A stretch of 64,000 bases of DNA from Cheiracanthium punctorium. Taxonomy: Eukaryota; Arthropoda; Arachnida; Araneae; Cheiracanthiidae. Position numbers and translations under genes: made by a program. Of the stretch, positions 47,871-60,565 are shown one piece after another. Below the pieces are notes generated by a model. The model had not been told where the DNA came from. It saw nothing but the letters and a program-made list of their open reading frames with translations, and did no database searches. The stretch is from assembly GCA_038373885.1 (NCBI GenBank), contig JAWZYV010019454.1, positions 1-64,000 of the forward strand, read 5' to 3'. The stretch's first letter is position 1. Every line of letters starts with the position of its first letter.

Positions 47871-48197
47871 ATATTCTACCGAAAAATATATTTTTTAACA
47901 TTTGATCAACATAACTGTGCTTTTTAATATTACATCACTTTTGGATAGATAAATCTCAAAGTCAGAAACTGACCTTTGTAACGAATATGCAACTATAAAA
48001 AACTGAAAAATGTCAAAAGTATCTCCTAAAAATTTTATAGATACTTCTACATTTTTATTCGTCAGTCATGAAAATACGTAAACGTGGCGCTTGATGTAAT
48101 GAGAGTGCTGTAACAAACTGCTACTTAAACTAACGCGTGTCAGCGATGACGTCAAACCAAATGAATGATTTTAGCATGAACTTGAAAAACACTTACG

Positions 48198-48720
48198 CAG
48201 TCAAACCTCGTTAGTACGTCATTCTCGGTGCCAATTAAAAATAACTTACTAAGCTGAGTTCCTATTAAATGCAAAACAGTATTCTAAATGTTTATGTAAT
48301 ATGTGTGCCTACAATTAACTTACATTATAATTCACAAAAGTTATTAGAATAATAAATTAAATTGATACAATGGATGACAAATAAAGGAAATTATAGGTAA
48401 ATACCGTACGTCGTTCTTATAATTTAACTATACAATCTGTCCTATTTGATCTGCCATCGTACGGAAGTCGAAACGAAGAATAATCCTGGATGAATTCCTA
48501 CAATTTGTTGATAAGCCAACAATCTTTAATACGTAACCAACAAAAATTAAGTGCTGTTTGGTAGATAACGTAGACAAAGAAACGGAGCCGAGTCTGTATA
48601 TTGCACTCTTCAAATAAACGTCTTAAGCGGAGTTGTTAAAAAAAATAACGACTCAATAAGCCGAGTAAAATATGTGAAAAAGCGTATTAAAATTGACCGA
48701 GTATTCTGAACGATGATCTA
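48198..48720. mobile_element. Possible pogo/Tigger remnant
   Basis: CAGTCAAACCTCGTTAGTACG at 48198 closely resembles the terminal repeat known for pogo-like elements. A matching right end is not convincing, although CGAGTATTCTGAACGATG and GATGTGTTATCCGGATGA near 48700-48750 could be its decayed partner. The minus-strand frame at 48428-48613 was not recognised as a transposase. Confidence 0.3.
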
Positions 48721-48749
48721 ATACATTGAGCGATGTGTTATCCGGATGA

Positions 48750-50007
48750 CTTAAAAACGATGTTGGACAATATAAACATATTCAAATCCAAATCACATTG
48801 CTATAAACAGAAAATTTTATATTTGTTTCATTAAAAATGAAGTGTTTTAAATTCTAACGCAAAAAAGTGTTTTACACTGCAAAGCAATAAATCATACAGA
48901 TTCATCATTTTTGTTTCATTTAAAGATTAAATAGATCGTTTCAGTATTTAAATTATAATTTGTTTTTATTGACATCTATCACAGAAATGCTGCACAGTTG
49001 TTTACAAATAGCGTTTGTGTTCCTTAAGCGAGAATTTTATTTATATTAGTGTCAATTTTTTTAAGTAAACGAACGAGTTTCAGCAACTTTAAGAAATTAA
49101 ATTACTCAGAGAACTACCCACGCAAACTTTGTGCCTGACTAGAAATTTTCAACGATTTTTATATCGCCGGATGATGAAATGTAAAACATTTTTTTTAAAA
49201 ATACTAATTTGCGGTGAATGGAATCTTTATTGCTGTGCGAAGACTTACAAATTTTGTTTATAAAGGATTTGCAAGGAAGTAAATATAGCACGTATAAAAA
49301 GCTGATTAATAATAAAATTTACGTCGGTCTTAAATTTTCTTAATTACATTGCTTTTAAATGGATGGAAATGCAAAGGGTAAAAACTAAATGAATTGTAAA
49401 ACGAAGAAAATGTTATTTTTGATTTAAAAAATGGTGTTTTACGAGTTGGTAATTTTTTTCATTATTTAAAATCACCTGAAATACTGCTATTCATACGCAA
49501 GGTGTCCCAAGTTTAGCAATTTATATCGCAATGTTGCAAATTTAAAACATACCGGATAAAACTAATTAATTTTGTAATAATGTATTAAAAATCGTTTTCA
49601 CAACTATTTCCTTCATAAAATAGTGTAAAAAAAAGTTTGAAAGCATTTCTGAAAGGATGAGATACTTCATTTATGTTTTAAAAAAAAATTATAGTTTTAT
49701 TTCGATGAGCTTCACAATTGATTACTGCAGCATATAGGTAGTGTTTCTTCGTTTCTCATAATTACAATTACTAATGATTATAAAGAACTTGCGGTAAAAA
49801 TCTAAAGTTAAGTTTTGTCTTAAAAGATAATGAAAAACACTGAGAATACATGCAAAACAGGATAATTAGCAAAATTATGGTTTCAGACCGTACAAGCAGT
49901 TCACCCGTCGTCGGTTGCAAAAATATTCCATTATCCATACGCACTGGAAGGACCCTCCACAGTTTCGTGTCTGCTAAGATCGTAGAACATTTTTACAACA
50001 GAATAAG
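48750..50007. other. Unassigned AT-rich sequence
   Basis: No gene was recognised. The frame at 49850-50077 runs into the hAT MITE and has no known motif. Confidence 0.5.
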
Positions 50008-50015
50008 GGTGCACC

Positions 50016-50271
50016 TAGTGATGTCCCATTCGAATGATTTATGTAATGGATTACTATTTTTCGAATATAATCAATAATCGATTAATCGAATAGAGAATAT
50101 TCGCGATTTTTACTATTCGAATAGTATTTCAAATAGTATTTCCGATTTCCATTCGAGATTCCGTATGTCATGAGCTATGTGCTGAGCGTTCAAATGGAAT
50201 TTTCAAAATCGATTATATTCATTTAATAATCGATTGATTCGAATAGTTTAAATCATTCATGCCCATCATTA
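50016..50271. mobile_element. hAT-type MITE rich in ATCGAT motifs
   Basis: The element starts TAGTGATGTCCCATTCGAA and ends ATTCATGCCCATCATTA, so the termini are imperfect inverted repeats. Inner arms repeat TCGAATA and AATCGATT motifs. GGTGCACC (50008-50015) and GGTGAACC (50272-50279) flank it, an 8-bp duplication with one change. The length is 256 bp with no coding sequence. Confidence 0.75.
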
Positions 50272-50744
50272 GGTGAACCATTTGTCTTAGCAGAAAATTG
50301 TCTTTCTAAGTATCTTTATATGGTGTTTTAGTTTTGATGCTGATGATTGGAAAGTTTTGAACCTCTTGATTGTTCCACAAAAGTTTAAAGTATTATTATT
50401 TATGCTACAAATCTATCTTAAAAGGGGAAAAGCCGTTTCATTGGACTCTACAACAAATCTATTTTGGTCCATAAACTCAATTACATAAAGTTACTTACAT
50501 AATAATTCAGCTACGAAACATTTTTGAAGTGAAAACTTCTTAGGCACGTTGGGCACTTTTGGAATGGACAAAAATCGCTGAATTCGCGTAGCCATCACGC
50601 TCAGATAAATATGGGGAAAAGGAGGATCGTGACGTCATAGCTACCTCTTTCTTGCTGATATTTCTTCCTCTTTCTTTCAATTTTAGTGCTGCCACCTGTT
50701 ATCATTCGCAAAAAATGCAAGCTACTTTTAAATGGCGTTCTTCT

Positions 50745-50822
50745 AGCTTAGACATCGAACTATGGGTCTGAGGTGTGGTAGGCCAGCGTTCTAACCAGAC
50801 GGGTTCGACTGGCGATGAAATG
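50745..50822 (-). other. Possible tRNA-like SINE head
   Basis: On the minus strand GTCTGGTTAGAACGCTGGCC is followed by ATAGTTCGATGTC, a weak A-box and B-box arrangement. No tail or duplication is visible. It could be a SINE remnant or chance. Confidence 0.25.
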
Positions 50823-51027
50823 ACTAAAGTTGAAGTGATTCTTGTTTCAATTTATAGGAATGGGAACTTTTATGCATCTAAATAAATGATATTAGACTTT
50901 GCCTGTACACTATTTGGTATTAAAAAATTTGCGATTTCTATTCGTTTTAAACATTTGGGACCCCAGTACAACCGTCCCAAAAAAAAGTTTGTCTGTCTGT
51001 CGTTTTCTCATTGATGCACTTTTTATT

Positions 51028-51330
51028 CGCACATCACGTAAAACTGACTGAAGCGAATGAAATAAAATTTGGTGATATGATTGGTGGTCTTTCAATTTAA
51101 ACTATGGGTATCAAATTAAAAAAAATCATTAGATTTCAAGATTTTCCGAAAATTGTTTCAAACTGCTTAAGTTTTTGTTCGCACATCACGTAATAACGAC
51201 TAAAGGAAAGAAACGAAATTTGGTAACATGATAGGTGATCACTCAACTTTAGTTATAAGCGTCGGATTAAAAAAAAAATTAATTAGATTTTGATATTTCT
51301 GAAAATCGTTTTAAACTGAGTAAATTTTTG
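51028..51330. repeat. Tandem duplication, 152-bp period
   Basis: CGCACATCACGTAA starts at 51028 and again at 51180. Both units continue with GACT, GAAA(C)GAAATTTGGT, TGATAGGTG-like, CAACTTTAG-like, ATTAGATTT and GAAAATCGTTT in the same order. Confidence 0.65.
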
Positions 51331-52718
51331 TTAGTATGCATAAAAACTGCATAAAATTTGCACAAGTGTATACTTTTAAAAAATATCGACTTTTTATGCA
51401 CAAATTGTGTATAATCTATATGTTTTTTGCAAAAAAAAGGGCAGACTTTTCTATCTGGGCAGGTTCTATAATTTTTATCTATTTTATTTTAAAAAACTGT
51501 GCTGAATTTGGATATAGTTATTGTGCAATAAAATTAATTTGATAATGTGGAGCGTGTTATATAATTATATACTGTACATAATTTGATTTATAAGTGTTAT
51601 ACTACAATGCATTTGAATTTGAATTATAAATTCACCATTCATTACAAATAAATAGGATTACTGCTCATTACAACGTAAGCACATAATTATTGATGATTAA
51701 TAAATTCACGTACATAATTATTGATTAAATCGAACAAAGTCTAATACGTGGAGGAAAATGTTTATCCCTTATGTATACCGTACGCATATACTAGCTGTGT
51801 CACGTTGCGGACTGTGCGCGCGCTCCCTTTCTCTTTTTAAATTTTAAATGTGCACACAAATCGAGCACGAAATTTGAAATGTAATTAAATTATAAAATTA
51901 AAAATTTCCAATGCAAACCCAGTGAAAAGTGCGCCAAAATATATACAAACGTAGAAAAAATATGTGAAATTCTGAGAATATCATAAATAAATGTGCGATA
52001 GCCTTACAGCCAAAAAAAAAAAACATTTAAAACCTTTTTAACAAAGAATTTCAAGTGTATAAAAATGTGAGTAAATGTTCATTAATGTTTACTTTTTGTT
52101 AATATGAATACAATAATATGGAAAAACCTGTTTAACTGTATAAATATAAATTTCAGAAAGCTTGACAAGAAGTTTTTACTTCTGACGTGCAATCCTACCA
52201 CCGACAGTTTTTTTTTATGTGAGCTGTTACAATATAGAAAATTTAACTGCACAATTTTGAAATCAATTCCGAAAAATTATTCACAGAAATTTTTAAAAAG
52301 ATGAGTAAATAGTATAGAAATTCATTAAATAGTAAAGAAATTTATTTCTAGAGTAAATCTATTTCATTGAAGAAGCAACATTGGCAATACAATTTAATAA
52401 AATGTTTAATCTTTTGTTCAGGCACTTGCCAACGAGGGGTGGGGGTTGGGGGAGGGCAGGGGGATTTTTTCCTTCCCTGTTTATGAGGAGAGGGAGCAAA
52501 CTTTGTGATTCACCCCCCTCTCTATTCTGAAGTTTAACATTTGTTTTAGCTTCAGCTCAAAGTAACATTAAAACTGTTCCGATAAAATAACTCTGGATTT
52601 TGATGTTAATCAGTATCGGAACTACATATGTGCATATTTAAAAGATTATTACCTAAAAGTTGATGTCATCATTTCACATCTACCGGAATTTGAGAGAAAT
52701 GGGCTCATGAACTAAGTG
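51331..52718. other. Unassigned AT-rich sequence
   Basis: No gene was recognised. A G-rich tract lies at about 52435-52462. The region just before 52719 may hold undetectable remains of the hAT gene. Confidence 0.45.
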
Positions 52719-52808
52719 TTGGAAAATGTTGAATTGATCTCCATTGTACCTGCATCTGCAGCTTCAGCTGAGAGATCTTTCAGTGTTCTTACACTGCTAT
52801 AAAAGTAA
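52719..52808 (+). pseudogene. hAT transposase dimerisation-domain remnant
   Basis: The frame reads LENVELISIVPASAASAERS and then FSVLTLL before stops at 52800-52802 and 52806-52808. The block (I/V)P(A/V)S...AS(A/S)ERSFS is the hallmark of the C-terminal hAT dimerisation domain. An upstream in-frame TAA lies at 52713-52715. The rest of the enzyme is not recognisable. A foldback insertion starts a few bases after the fragment, so the gene was broken and decayed. It is unrelated in sequence to the three hAT-type MITEs as far as can be seen. Confidence 0.7.
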
Positions 52809-52812
52809 TTAC

Positions 52813-52969
52813 CTTTTCACCTTAATAGGCGCTGAATTAGTTGCAACCTTTCAATGGAAAAATATTGAACCATGATTTGGTGCTTAAACTGATAAATAGA
52901 ACCAAATCATGGTGAAACGTTTCTCTATAGAAAGGATGCAGTTGATTTAGCTCCATTATAAGGTGAAAC
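52813..52969. mobile_element. Short foldback element inside the hAT remnant
   Basis: Left arm TTTTCACCTTAATAGGCGCT through ACCATGATTTGGT is mirrored by ACCAAATCATGGT through AGCTCCATTATAAGGTGAAAC on the right. The arms are about 70 bases each, with a loop of about 15 bases. No coding sequence. Confidence 0.65.
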
Positions 52970-53550
52970 GTTGAACTACTTCTGTTATCGGAGTACAAGA
53001 TGTGGAGTCAAGTTTGTGCTCGAGCATGGCTCAGAAACATATTTTATCACTTAATGTTCAAGAGCCGTACACTGCAAGTGTCAATCTAGACTAAATTACA
53101 AGGTTCCCAAGAATTGTTGGACACTTTACGAAATCAAATTTAAAAACAAAACAATAAGTACGAGCCGTGTATTTGAATGTTGCCTGATTTACAAAAGTGA
53201 AATATTTTCGTAGAATTTTGTACCGAAAAAATCTGATAGATGGTTCTAGTAGTCAAGGACTTTGCCGAGGGATTAAGAAGAGCGCAGTAGACATGGCGAC
53301 TGTGGCAAAGATTTGGCAATATGACATTTCAACAGGACGGCGCACCTCTACATGTGTCGGCGTCCGTTTAAAATTGCCTCAATCAAAATTTCTCAAACAA
53401 ATGGATTAGTTGCGGTAGTCCCATTCAATAGTCTCCTTGAAAGAGGGATTTAACCAACTTGGATTTTTTGTGTGTGTGCGGTTACATAAATGTATTGTTT
53501 ACAAGATTACGTATCCTAATGTACATGAACTCATTCAGCGAATCACAGCC
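52970..53550. other. Unassigned sequence
   Basis: The 70-codon frame at 53197-53409 (starting MKYFRRILYRKN) matches no family I know. It is probably chance, but it is slightly richer in GC than its surroundings. Confidence 0.4.
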
Positions 53551-53880
53551 TGTGACAAAGTTCACATATTTTTCGCGTCTTAAAATACTGTTCCTATGTT
53601 TCGTCTTTCTAAATCAAAATTCCGTTTTCCGTATTAATCTCTCTCCACTTTGTTTTTCGGCTCGATAAAATGTTCTTTCTTTTCACGACGGTTTGTCTGG
53701 GTTTTTCGGGGTTCCCCTTCTAAATTAATTTCGATTTAGCATATGCTGTGTAAATTCTTGGTGCCTCCCGGTCGTACGCCTTTGATTTCTCACGGGGTTG
53801 TATACTTATGTATTGGCATTTGCCAAATTCTGGCACTTCTGTCTTGGCGATAATCATTTAATCCGTTCGCTCCAAATTTA
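53551..53880 (+). repeat. LTR fragment, copy 1
   Basis: It starts TGTGACAAAGTTCACAT and matches the first 330 bases of the copy at 55175 almost base for base, with roughly one difference per 15-20 bases. The match stops abruptly at about 53880. It may be a truncated solo LTR or the 5' LTR of a deleted element. Confidence 0.65.
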
Positions 53881-55174
53881 CAAGTCCCATGCGCCCCGTT
53901 GTTGAGAAGAGATTTAGCTTTTGTTCACACGTGCTTTTTGCACTTTTGTAAGTTTTAACTTACACTTTCTCACACTGTCACTTTGGTCTCCATGTTTTGC
54001 TACACATATAGGTGCTACTTGACATTCTTTTTCCCCCCTGTCGGAACTTGAATGCCTTGTGCATGCCTCGCCCGTGTCCCCATAGGATACTTGTTACGCT
54101 CGCGTTTTTTTTGGTAACAAGATTAACTTTTGATGCATTGTCAACCTTGTCATGCATCCGTCTTTTGTCGCTGTGTCAGCACAATTGACTTTTCTTTTTA
54201 TTTTCTACACAATTTAATGGGTTTTTCTAATCTGCACCTTCTTTACACACACAAACATACTTCTTTTCTTTTGTGTTTACCAATTTTGCAAGTATTGAGT
54301 ATGTTCATGTTTCGTCTTTTTGAAAATTTCCTGATTTTTGACACAGAAATCTTAATTTGTTTTGAAGCTCATGTTTGAAAAGCAATATTTATATATGTTT
54401 TGATTTTTTATTCGTTGAAAGTTTTTATTATGTTTTTCATGAAGTGAATTGTGTTTGATATTGAAAGAGAGAAATATTAATAAATAAATAAATAAATAAA
54501 AGAGAGAGAGTTTGTTTTGAAAGTTGATAGCAATACCTGTGCTGCAACTAGATTGCATTGGACACATTTCAGGTATTTGATTGCAATCATTTTGACTTGA
54601 TTATCTGAATTATGTCATGACATTCATTTATTTAGAAGCTTCATCTTTGAACTTTATTTTAAAATTTTAAACCTGATTAAGTGCACTGAGTATATTTGAG
54701 ATATTTTAACAATATTGTGAGACTTATTTCTTATTTTGCATGGACGTTGATAATGCAAATGACTTTGAAAGTAAATGGAAAGTTTAAAAAAAATGTTTTT
54801 GCACGTGCAAAGTTGTCCGTATAAAGAGATCTCACATTTATGACGTCATATATACATATATTATTTTGAATATTCAACGTTATTTTTAGTTTTGCACATG
54901 TGTAATTTTGATATGTAATAGATAATTGAATCATTTTATATTTTTTTTATTTGTAGCAGAGTAATGTTGATATTTTTGCAAGTGGTATTTTGTAATGTAT
55001 TTTATAATTTGTTCTCATTATTTGTATCTCATTATAGTGTAGTATTTTATTTTTGTGTTTTTGTGATGAGCGTGTTATGCCTTCTATGGAATTCTAGGGT
55101 TAAAGTTCTTTGTAAAAAAAAAAAAAAAATCTGGCATCAAAATTTTTTCTTGTTGGGCTGTGGAGAGAGATATA
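53881..55174. other. Sequence between the two LTR copies
   Basis: No gag or pol motif was found. An AATA-type microsatellite lies at 54478-54500 and an A run at about 55115-55129. GGAGAGAGATATA directly before 55175 may be a polypurine tract. The frame at 54130-54378 has no retroviral feature. Confidence 0.5.
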
Positions 55175-55936
55175 TGTGACGGAGTTCACATCTTTTTCGC
55201 GTCTTAAAATAGTGTTCGTATGTTTCGTCTTTCTAAATCAAAATTTCGTTTTCCGTATTAATCTCTCTCCACTTTGTTTTTCGGCTCGATAAAATGTTCT
55301 TTCTTTTCGCGACGGTTTGTCTGGGTTTTTCGGGGTTCCCCTTCTAAATTAATTTCGCTTTAGCATATGCTGTGTAAATTCTTCGTGCCTCCCGGTCGTA
55401 CGCCTTTGCTTTCTCACGGGGTTGTAGACTTATGTATTGGCATTCGCCAAATTCTGGCACTTCTGTCTTGGCGATAATCATTTAATCTGTTTGTTTCAAA
55501 TTTTTATATTGTTTACGCCTACCGGACGGTGGTTGTCATGTGGGGCAGTGGTTTATGAGTGCTCATATTTTACTCGCCAACCTGTAAAGAGCTGGCAGTT
55601 TTGTAAGAATTTTTAGTAGACTTCTTGATTGCTCTCCGTCAGAGGAGGTTGTGTTCGTATTTTATATGGAACTCCGGCATGCCGTGTGGCCGGAACGATT
55701 AGATATGTTCTTGGTGTTATTTTCTAATAATGCAATGTACCGTACGTAATTGAAGTTATTTCCTTTAAGACTGTTTTGCTGTTACCTCCAATAAACGTAG
55801 CTTTTTCTGAATTCGACTCGTCTTCCTGTTCTTCTAAGTCCTCAGCGTACTTCATGGATTTTTTTGATACACTATACGTCATGTAAGCGGCCGAGGGAAC
55901 GTTCTCTTAATCCACCTCCGAGAACTCCGTCATACA
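55175..55936 (+). repeat. LTR, copy 2 (probable 3' LTR)
   Basis: It starts TGTGACGGAGTTC after a purine-rich tract and ends GAACTCCGTCATACA, so both ends carry the inverted form of the same motif, as LTRs do. AATAAA occurs at about 55790. The length is 762 bp. The first 329 bases match copy 1. Confidence 0.65.
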
Positions 55937-57399
55937 GTCCCTATTCATTATATATCTCCTTAGATGCTCTAAAATACTTGGAATGAAACTGAACATTGTT
56001 TAGATGTTGTACCAGCCACCGAAGTATTTCATATTGAAAAGTATTATTTTTGTTATGTATGCAATCAATTATTTTAACGCTACTGTGTTTAGATTATTTT
56101 AATTTAATTTTGTAAAGTGTCCTACAGTTCTCGGTCAAAGTGTTAAAAGAATATGTGTGTAGAGTTTCTAAAAGAAATGTCTGTATCAGGTAATTAAATT
56201 TGTTGCGGTAAATATTGGTCAGCTGGCAGATTAAAAGAAAATAGTGGTTCAGTTTGCTTTATTTATTTTTTTTGCCGTAAATAATCTCTCCTCCTCCCCA
56301 CTTTCCAAAACGTTGGCATGTTTCTTCCTGTGAAGGAAAAAAAATTACGGATTTACAGATTTCCCGAGAGCAGGCAACCGAACAATTGGTTTACGGCCTA
56401 CATAAGGCCTGCTCTCCAACTAAACTGCGAAATTACATCCGGGGTAGGCCGGAGCAAGCCAAACCCACGGGAAAGACTCAATATGATTATTACATTACAG
56501 GTTTAACTTTTTGCATAGTTAACAAACAAAAAATAAATTAGAAACATAAAAAAAAAAACTTGAGTACAGTGCTCGTTTACATAATCAAATCGTACCAGTT
56601 CCTTTAAGTTACCATCTCGAAGTTCAGAGGTCAGAAAAGAGGACTTTTGACTTCCGGAACAGCCCAGTTTCAGATAATTGTACCTCTGCTAATAGAAAAA
56701 TCTCTTCATTAAGCAATCATTTATCCAATTTGAAACGCGTCTTGGCTGGTGAAAGACATTCCTTCATTTATTTCATTTTCTTCTCCTGGGCAATACATTT
56801 TGTTTTCTTGGTTAATATAAGAATGCAGAAGAGTGAGCCTTATTTTAAAAATTTTGTTACTTCTGTTTTACTTGAGAGGTTTCTATTTTTAACAATCTTA
56901 GTTATAAAAATCAGAAGCACGATGAAATTGCCTTATTTTGTGGTTTGTTCTTGTGAAGGAAATAAAAAGTTGCTTATAAAACACATTTTCCATCTCTGAT
57001 TGAGGATATATATTTAGGATGAATATTCAAACGGATTTATTTTGTATTCACAACTGGTCTCTTCTGGTTCAATCTTAAAATGAAAACGATGCGCCTAGGG
57101 AATTAAATAAAAACATTTTAACGCTTTTTATATAAAACTCGGTTTGAATTTTTTAAAGTATTTATTGGCCGTAATTTTTTTAATCGCTTAAAAATACTTT
57201 ATGTTAAAACGAATGCTGTAGGTTGGAGATTTTATAATTTTTTTTTTCACTGCTGTTCCAAACTTTAAAATAAATGAAAGGAAGCATGGGATAGTTCAAA
57301 ATTATTCATTTCTTCTGTTATTTTTTTTCTTTGAAACCATACAGTTAAAAATAACATTAAGTAAAATCCCTTTGCATCACCCGATTTTCCTCTTAAACA
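55937..57399. other. Unassigned sequence with one GC-rich hairpin
   Basis: A hairpin has perfect 10-bp arms, GAGAGCAGGC (56366-56375) and GCCTGCTCTC (56407-56416). It falls in the only GC-rich patch here, within an unrecognised 62-codon frame (56318-56506). The frame at 56730-56999 is hydrophobic and probably chance. Confidence 0.45.
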
Positions 57400-57760
57400 G
57401 ATAAAAACTTGAAACTAAATAGGTAATTAAATTAAACTTAGTAATTAAAAGTTAGCAGTGTTTTTGAGAATTTTTTTTTCATAAAGGACGGACATCTTTG
57501 ATTTTTACTTTTTTCTGTTTACTTTTTTTCCAATAAATTATTTATTTTTAGTACTTTATTCAATAGTAACATAAAACAGTTAAAAACTTGAAACTAAATA
57601 AGTAATTAAATTAAACATAGTTCTTCAAAGTTAGCAGTGTTTTTGAGAATTTGTTTTTCATAAAGGGCATATATCTTTGATTTTTACTTTTTTCTGTTTA
57701 CTTTTGTTTTCAATAAATTATTTATCTTTAGTACTTCATTCAATAGTAACCAAAAACAGA
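57400..57760. repeat. Tandem duplication, about 179-bp period
   Basis: GAAACTAAATA starts at about 57411 and again at about 57590. Both units share TAATTAAATTAAAC, GTTAGCAGTGTTTTTGAGAA, TCTTTGATTTTTACTTTTTT and CAATAAATTATTTAT. The second differs by scattered substitutions. Confidence 0.75.
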
Positions 57761-59287
57761 TATTTAAACCTAAAATGCATGAATTTAAAATGGGCTGAAA
57801 ATTAAATTGTAACTTCATTTAGTCTTATACATAACTACATATATGCCAGGAAAACTATTTAAAACATATTTCAGCATGCAGTTTCCCAGAAAAATCTTTA
57901 AAAAGTTAAAATTATAAAAATTATAATGTCCAGTCCATAGATCTCATAAAACAAAAGAAAGTAATATAGCCTAATTCAACGTTATTTAATCCTAATACTA
58001 CTATTTTTTTAATATATTTGTATTTATTTTCATTTAGCAATAAAAATTAGGAGCAATAAAACATTCGGGCAAAAATGTGTTCGGTGAACTCGATGCACGT
58101 GCTATGAATTTGTGTTTATTTTCTCAAAAAATAATGTCGTCATGCGTTTTAAAAAAATAAAAATTATTTCCATGATGGTCTTATAGTTATTTTAAATGCA
58201 TATTTTAAACAAAAACTACAAATTTTTTTCTGTATTCTGTATGATTCTGTAATGTATGGGATGTAAATACACAGAATATGCTTATAATTAAACCGCCCCA
58301 CGAAGATATATTTCGTGAATGAATTTTTTTGTTTTGTTTCCGGAATATATTCAATCAGCCACAGTATGCAACACGCAACCACAATTTATATTTTCAAGTA
58401 ATTTTACCTACCGACTTTCATATATTTTTACCTATTGAACTAGCATTACTTCATATTAATATTTAGCTTATAATGAACAAAATTTCATTCTAGTTCACTG
58501 ATTAAAAATATGAAATACTATAGATACTATACATTAGCTGAGTTTTACCATATTGTTGAAAAATACGTCGCAATAAACTCCATCTTCAGTGGATGAATTA
58601 TTTTGAAAGACAATTGTTGACTTTCGTATTCCATATTCAATTTATAGAAATAAGAATGTATTTTGAAACTTAATTTCATGTACATCTCACAACTCTCTAC
58701 ATAATATTATTGTGAAAATAATGTCAAGTATATATTTGTTTGAATGAAATATTTTATATTAGAAAAATATATTACGCACGAAGCTCATATACATCTTATT
58801 ATGCTTTTATTCGTAAGGTAAAATTTTTATTTTTAATTTATCTTTTCGTCATTGCATCGCATCCAATATTAAGTTATTTTCCTTAAAATGTAATTGGATG
58901 ATCAAAAGTTTCTTGATCGCACAGTACTGCTCGAGATATAAAATGAAATGCCAAATTGGACATGTATATCTTGATTAAAAACGAAAACTTCATTATAAGC
59001 TTAATTTAGTCTGTATAAACATTTTTTCATTAAAGAAATAAGGATTGACTGGTTAAAGAATGAAGTCACAAAGGGGAATATCTCTAAATGACTAGTTTGG
59101 ATAAGCAAAGCTCATTGAATAAAAAAGGTGGTCTTTAAGATTTATAGCTCATTTACAAGAATACACAAAAAGTTTTTTTTATGGATTACATTAGAAATAA
59201 GATTATTAAATGCCAGTTTTAGTAAAGCGTGAGGTTATCTGATTTACTTTAACTATTCTCTGTGCATTAATTCATGGTAAAATATCA
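57761..59287. other. Unassigned AT-rich sequence
   Basis: No gene was recognised. The minus-strand frame at 58164-58382 has no known motif. Confidence 0.5.
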
Positions 59288-59539
59288 TACAGAAAAAAAT
59301 GTTTTGTTGAATTGAACATAAATTTGTTGATTCAACAAAAATTTGGTTGGCACTATTTCAACCGAATTATTTTGTTGGTTTTAAGAAGATTTTTGTTAAA
59401 TTAACAAAAATTTTTTTGATTTAACGAAATATTTTGTTGATTTAACAAATATATTGTCGATTCAACAAAAATATTTTATTTCTTTGAAATTGTGTAAAAC
59501 AGCATTTTATTGAACCAACGAAACATTTTTGTCAGTGTA
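59288..59539. mobile_element. MITE built of TTGTTGATTCAACAA-type palindromes
   Basis: The left end TACAGAAAAAAATGTTTTG is mirrored by CGAAACATTTTTGTCAGTGTA at the right. Inside, variants of TTTTGTTGATTCAACAAAAA occur about seven times. TA lies at both ends, suggesting a Tc1/mariner-type MITE. A related stretch occurs around 39785-39870. Confidence 0.55.
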
Positions 59540-60551
59540 TTTTAGAAAACGGTTTATAATATATGAGTTCATCTAGATTCATATTTTCTGTTTAAACATC
59601 AAAAAAACTTACACCATAACTCCGAAGTCCCCCCCCCAACTCAAAATTTCTTACGCCGAACACAGTATGTTTTGAGATTAAAAGAAATAAGAGTTATCGG
59701 GTGTGTGGGTTATGTGAATGAAAAATAAGTAACATTTATTTGAACGAGTCTTGCGTAATCTCTGCGTATAAACAACATTTCTCTATTGATAATATAACTG
59801 CTGTCGCAAGTGTATGCATCTGTTATATGCAAACTTATATTGCAGTTTAATTCAAAATATAAATACTCTTGTTTCTTTTTATTGAATTTCAACTCCTAAA
59901 ATTGCGTTTGCTTAAAATTCCCGATTAAGCTGATTTTTCACCTATCCTTCAATTCCGTAAATATATTTTTTATAGTTTCTTAAACAAATTTATGTAATAT
60001 TTTTTTACTTATTTAATTTTAAGTTATTAAAAATAAAGAGAAAATGATTTTGAAAGTTTTTCAAAAAGAAGGATGGAGAGAGTGAACGTGTATTAAACGA
60101 CATGTGAGACTAATTTATAACTCTTTATTTGTTTAAAGTCTGGAAAAATAGAAAAGAACTTTTTGATTTTATTAATTTTTATTTGCAAACATATTTAAAA
60201 GAAGTTATTTGAATTTGAAAAGTATTTTTACGGCAAATTTAGCATTATTAAATTTATAAAATAATTGCTTTCTTAAAAATTAAAACCGACCATAGCGAAT
60301 ACGAAATAAAAACATTTTGAGCTAATTCAGAATTTTCTTACTAATACCTGTGATTTTAAACAATTTGCTTAATTTTAAAACGTTTTATATATTTTATCGT
60401 TTTATACATAAACGTTTTATAGATCTAATTTCAAATCATTAAAAATAAAAAGATGACATTTTTTTTTAATTAAAAATCCGGTCATTGAGAACACGGATAA
60501 CAAATTATCTAAATTAAAATAAACACAGACTAATTCATAATTGTCCTTATC
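59540..60551. other. Unassigned AT-rich sequence
   Basis: No gene was recognised. A run of C lies near 59630. Confidence 0.5.
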
Positions 60552-60565
60552 TTAAATTTACGCTT

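Noticed and set aside
54130..54378. Coding region between the LTR copies
   Set aside because: No retroviral motif; residues follow T-rich composition.
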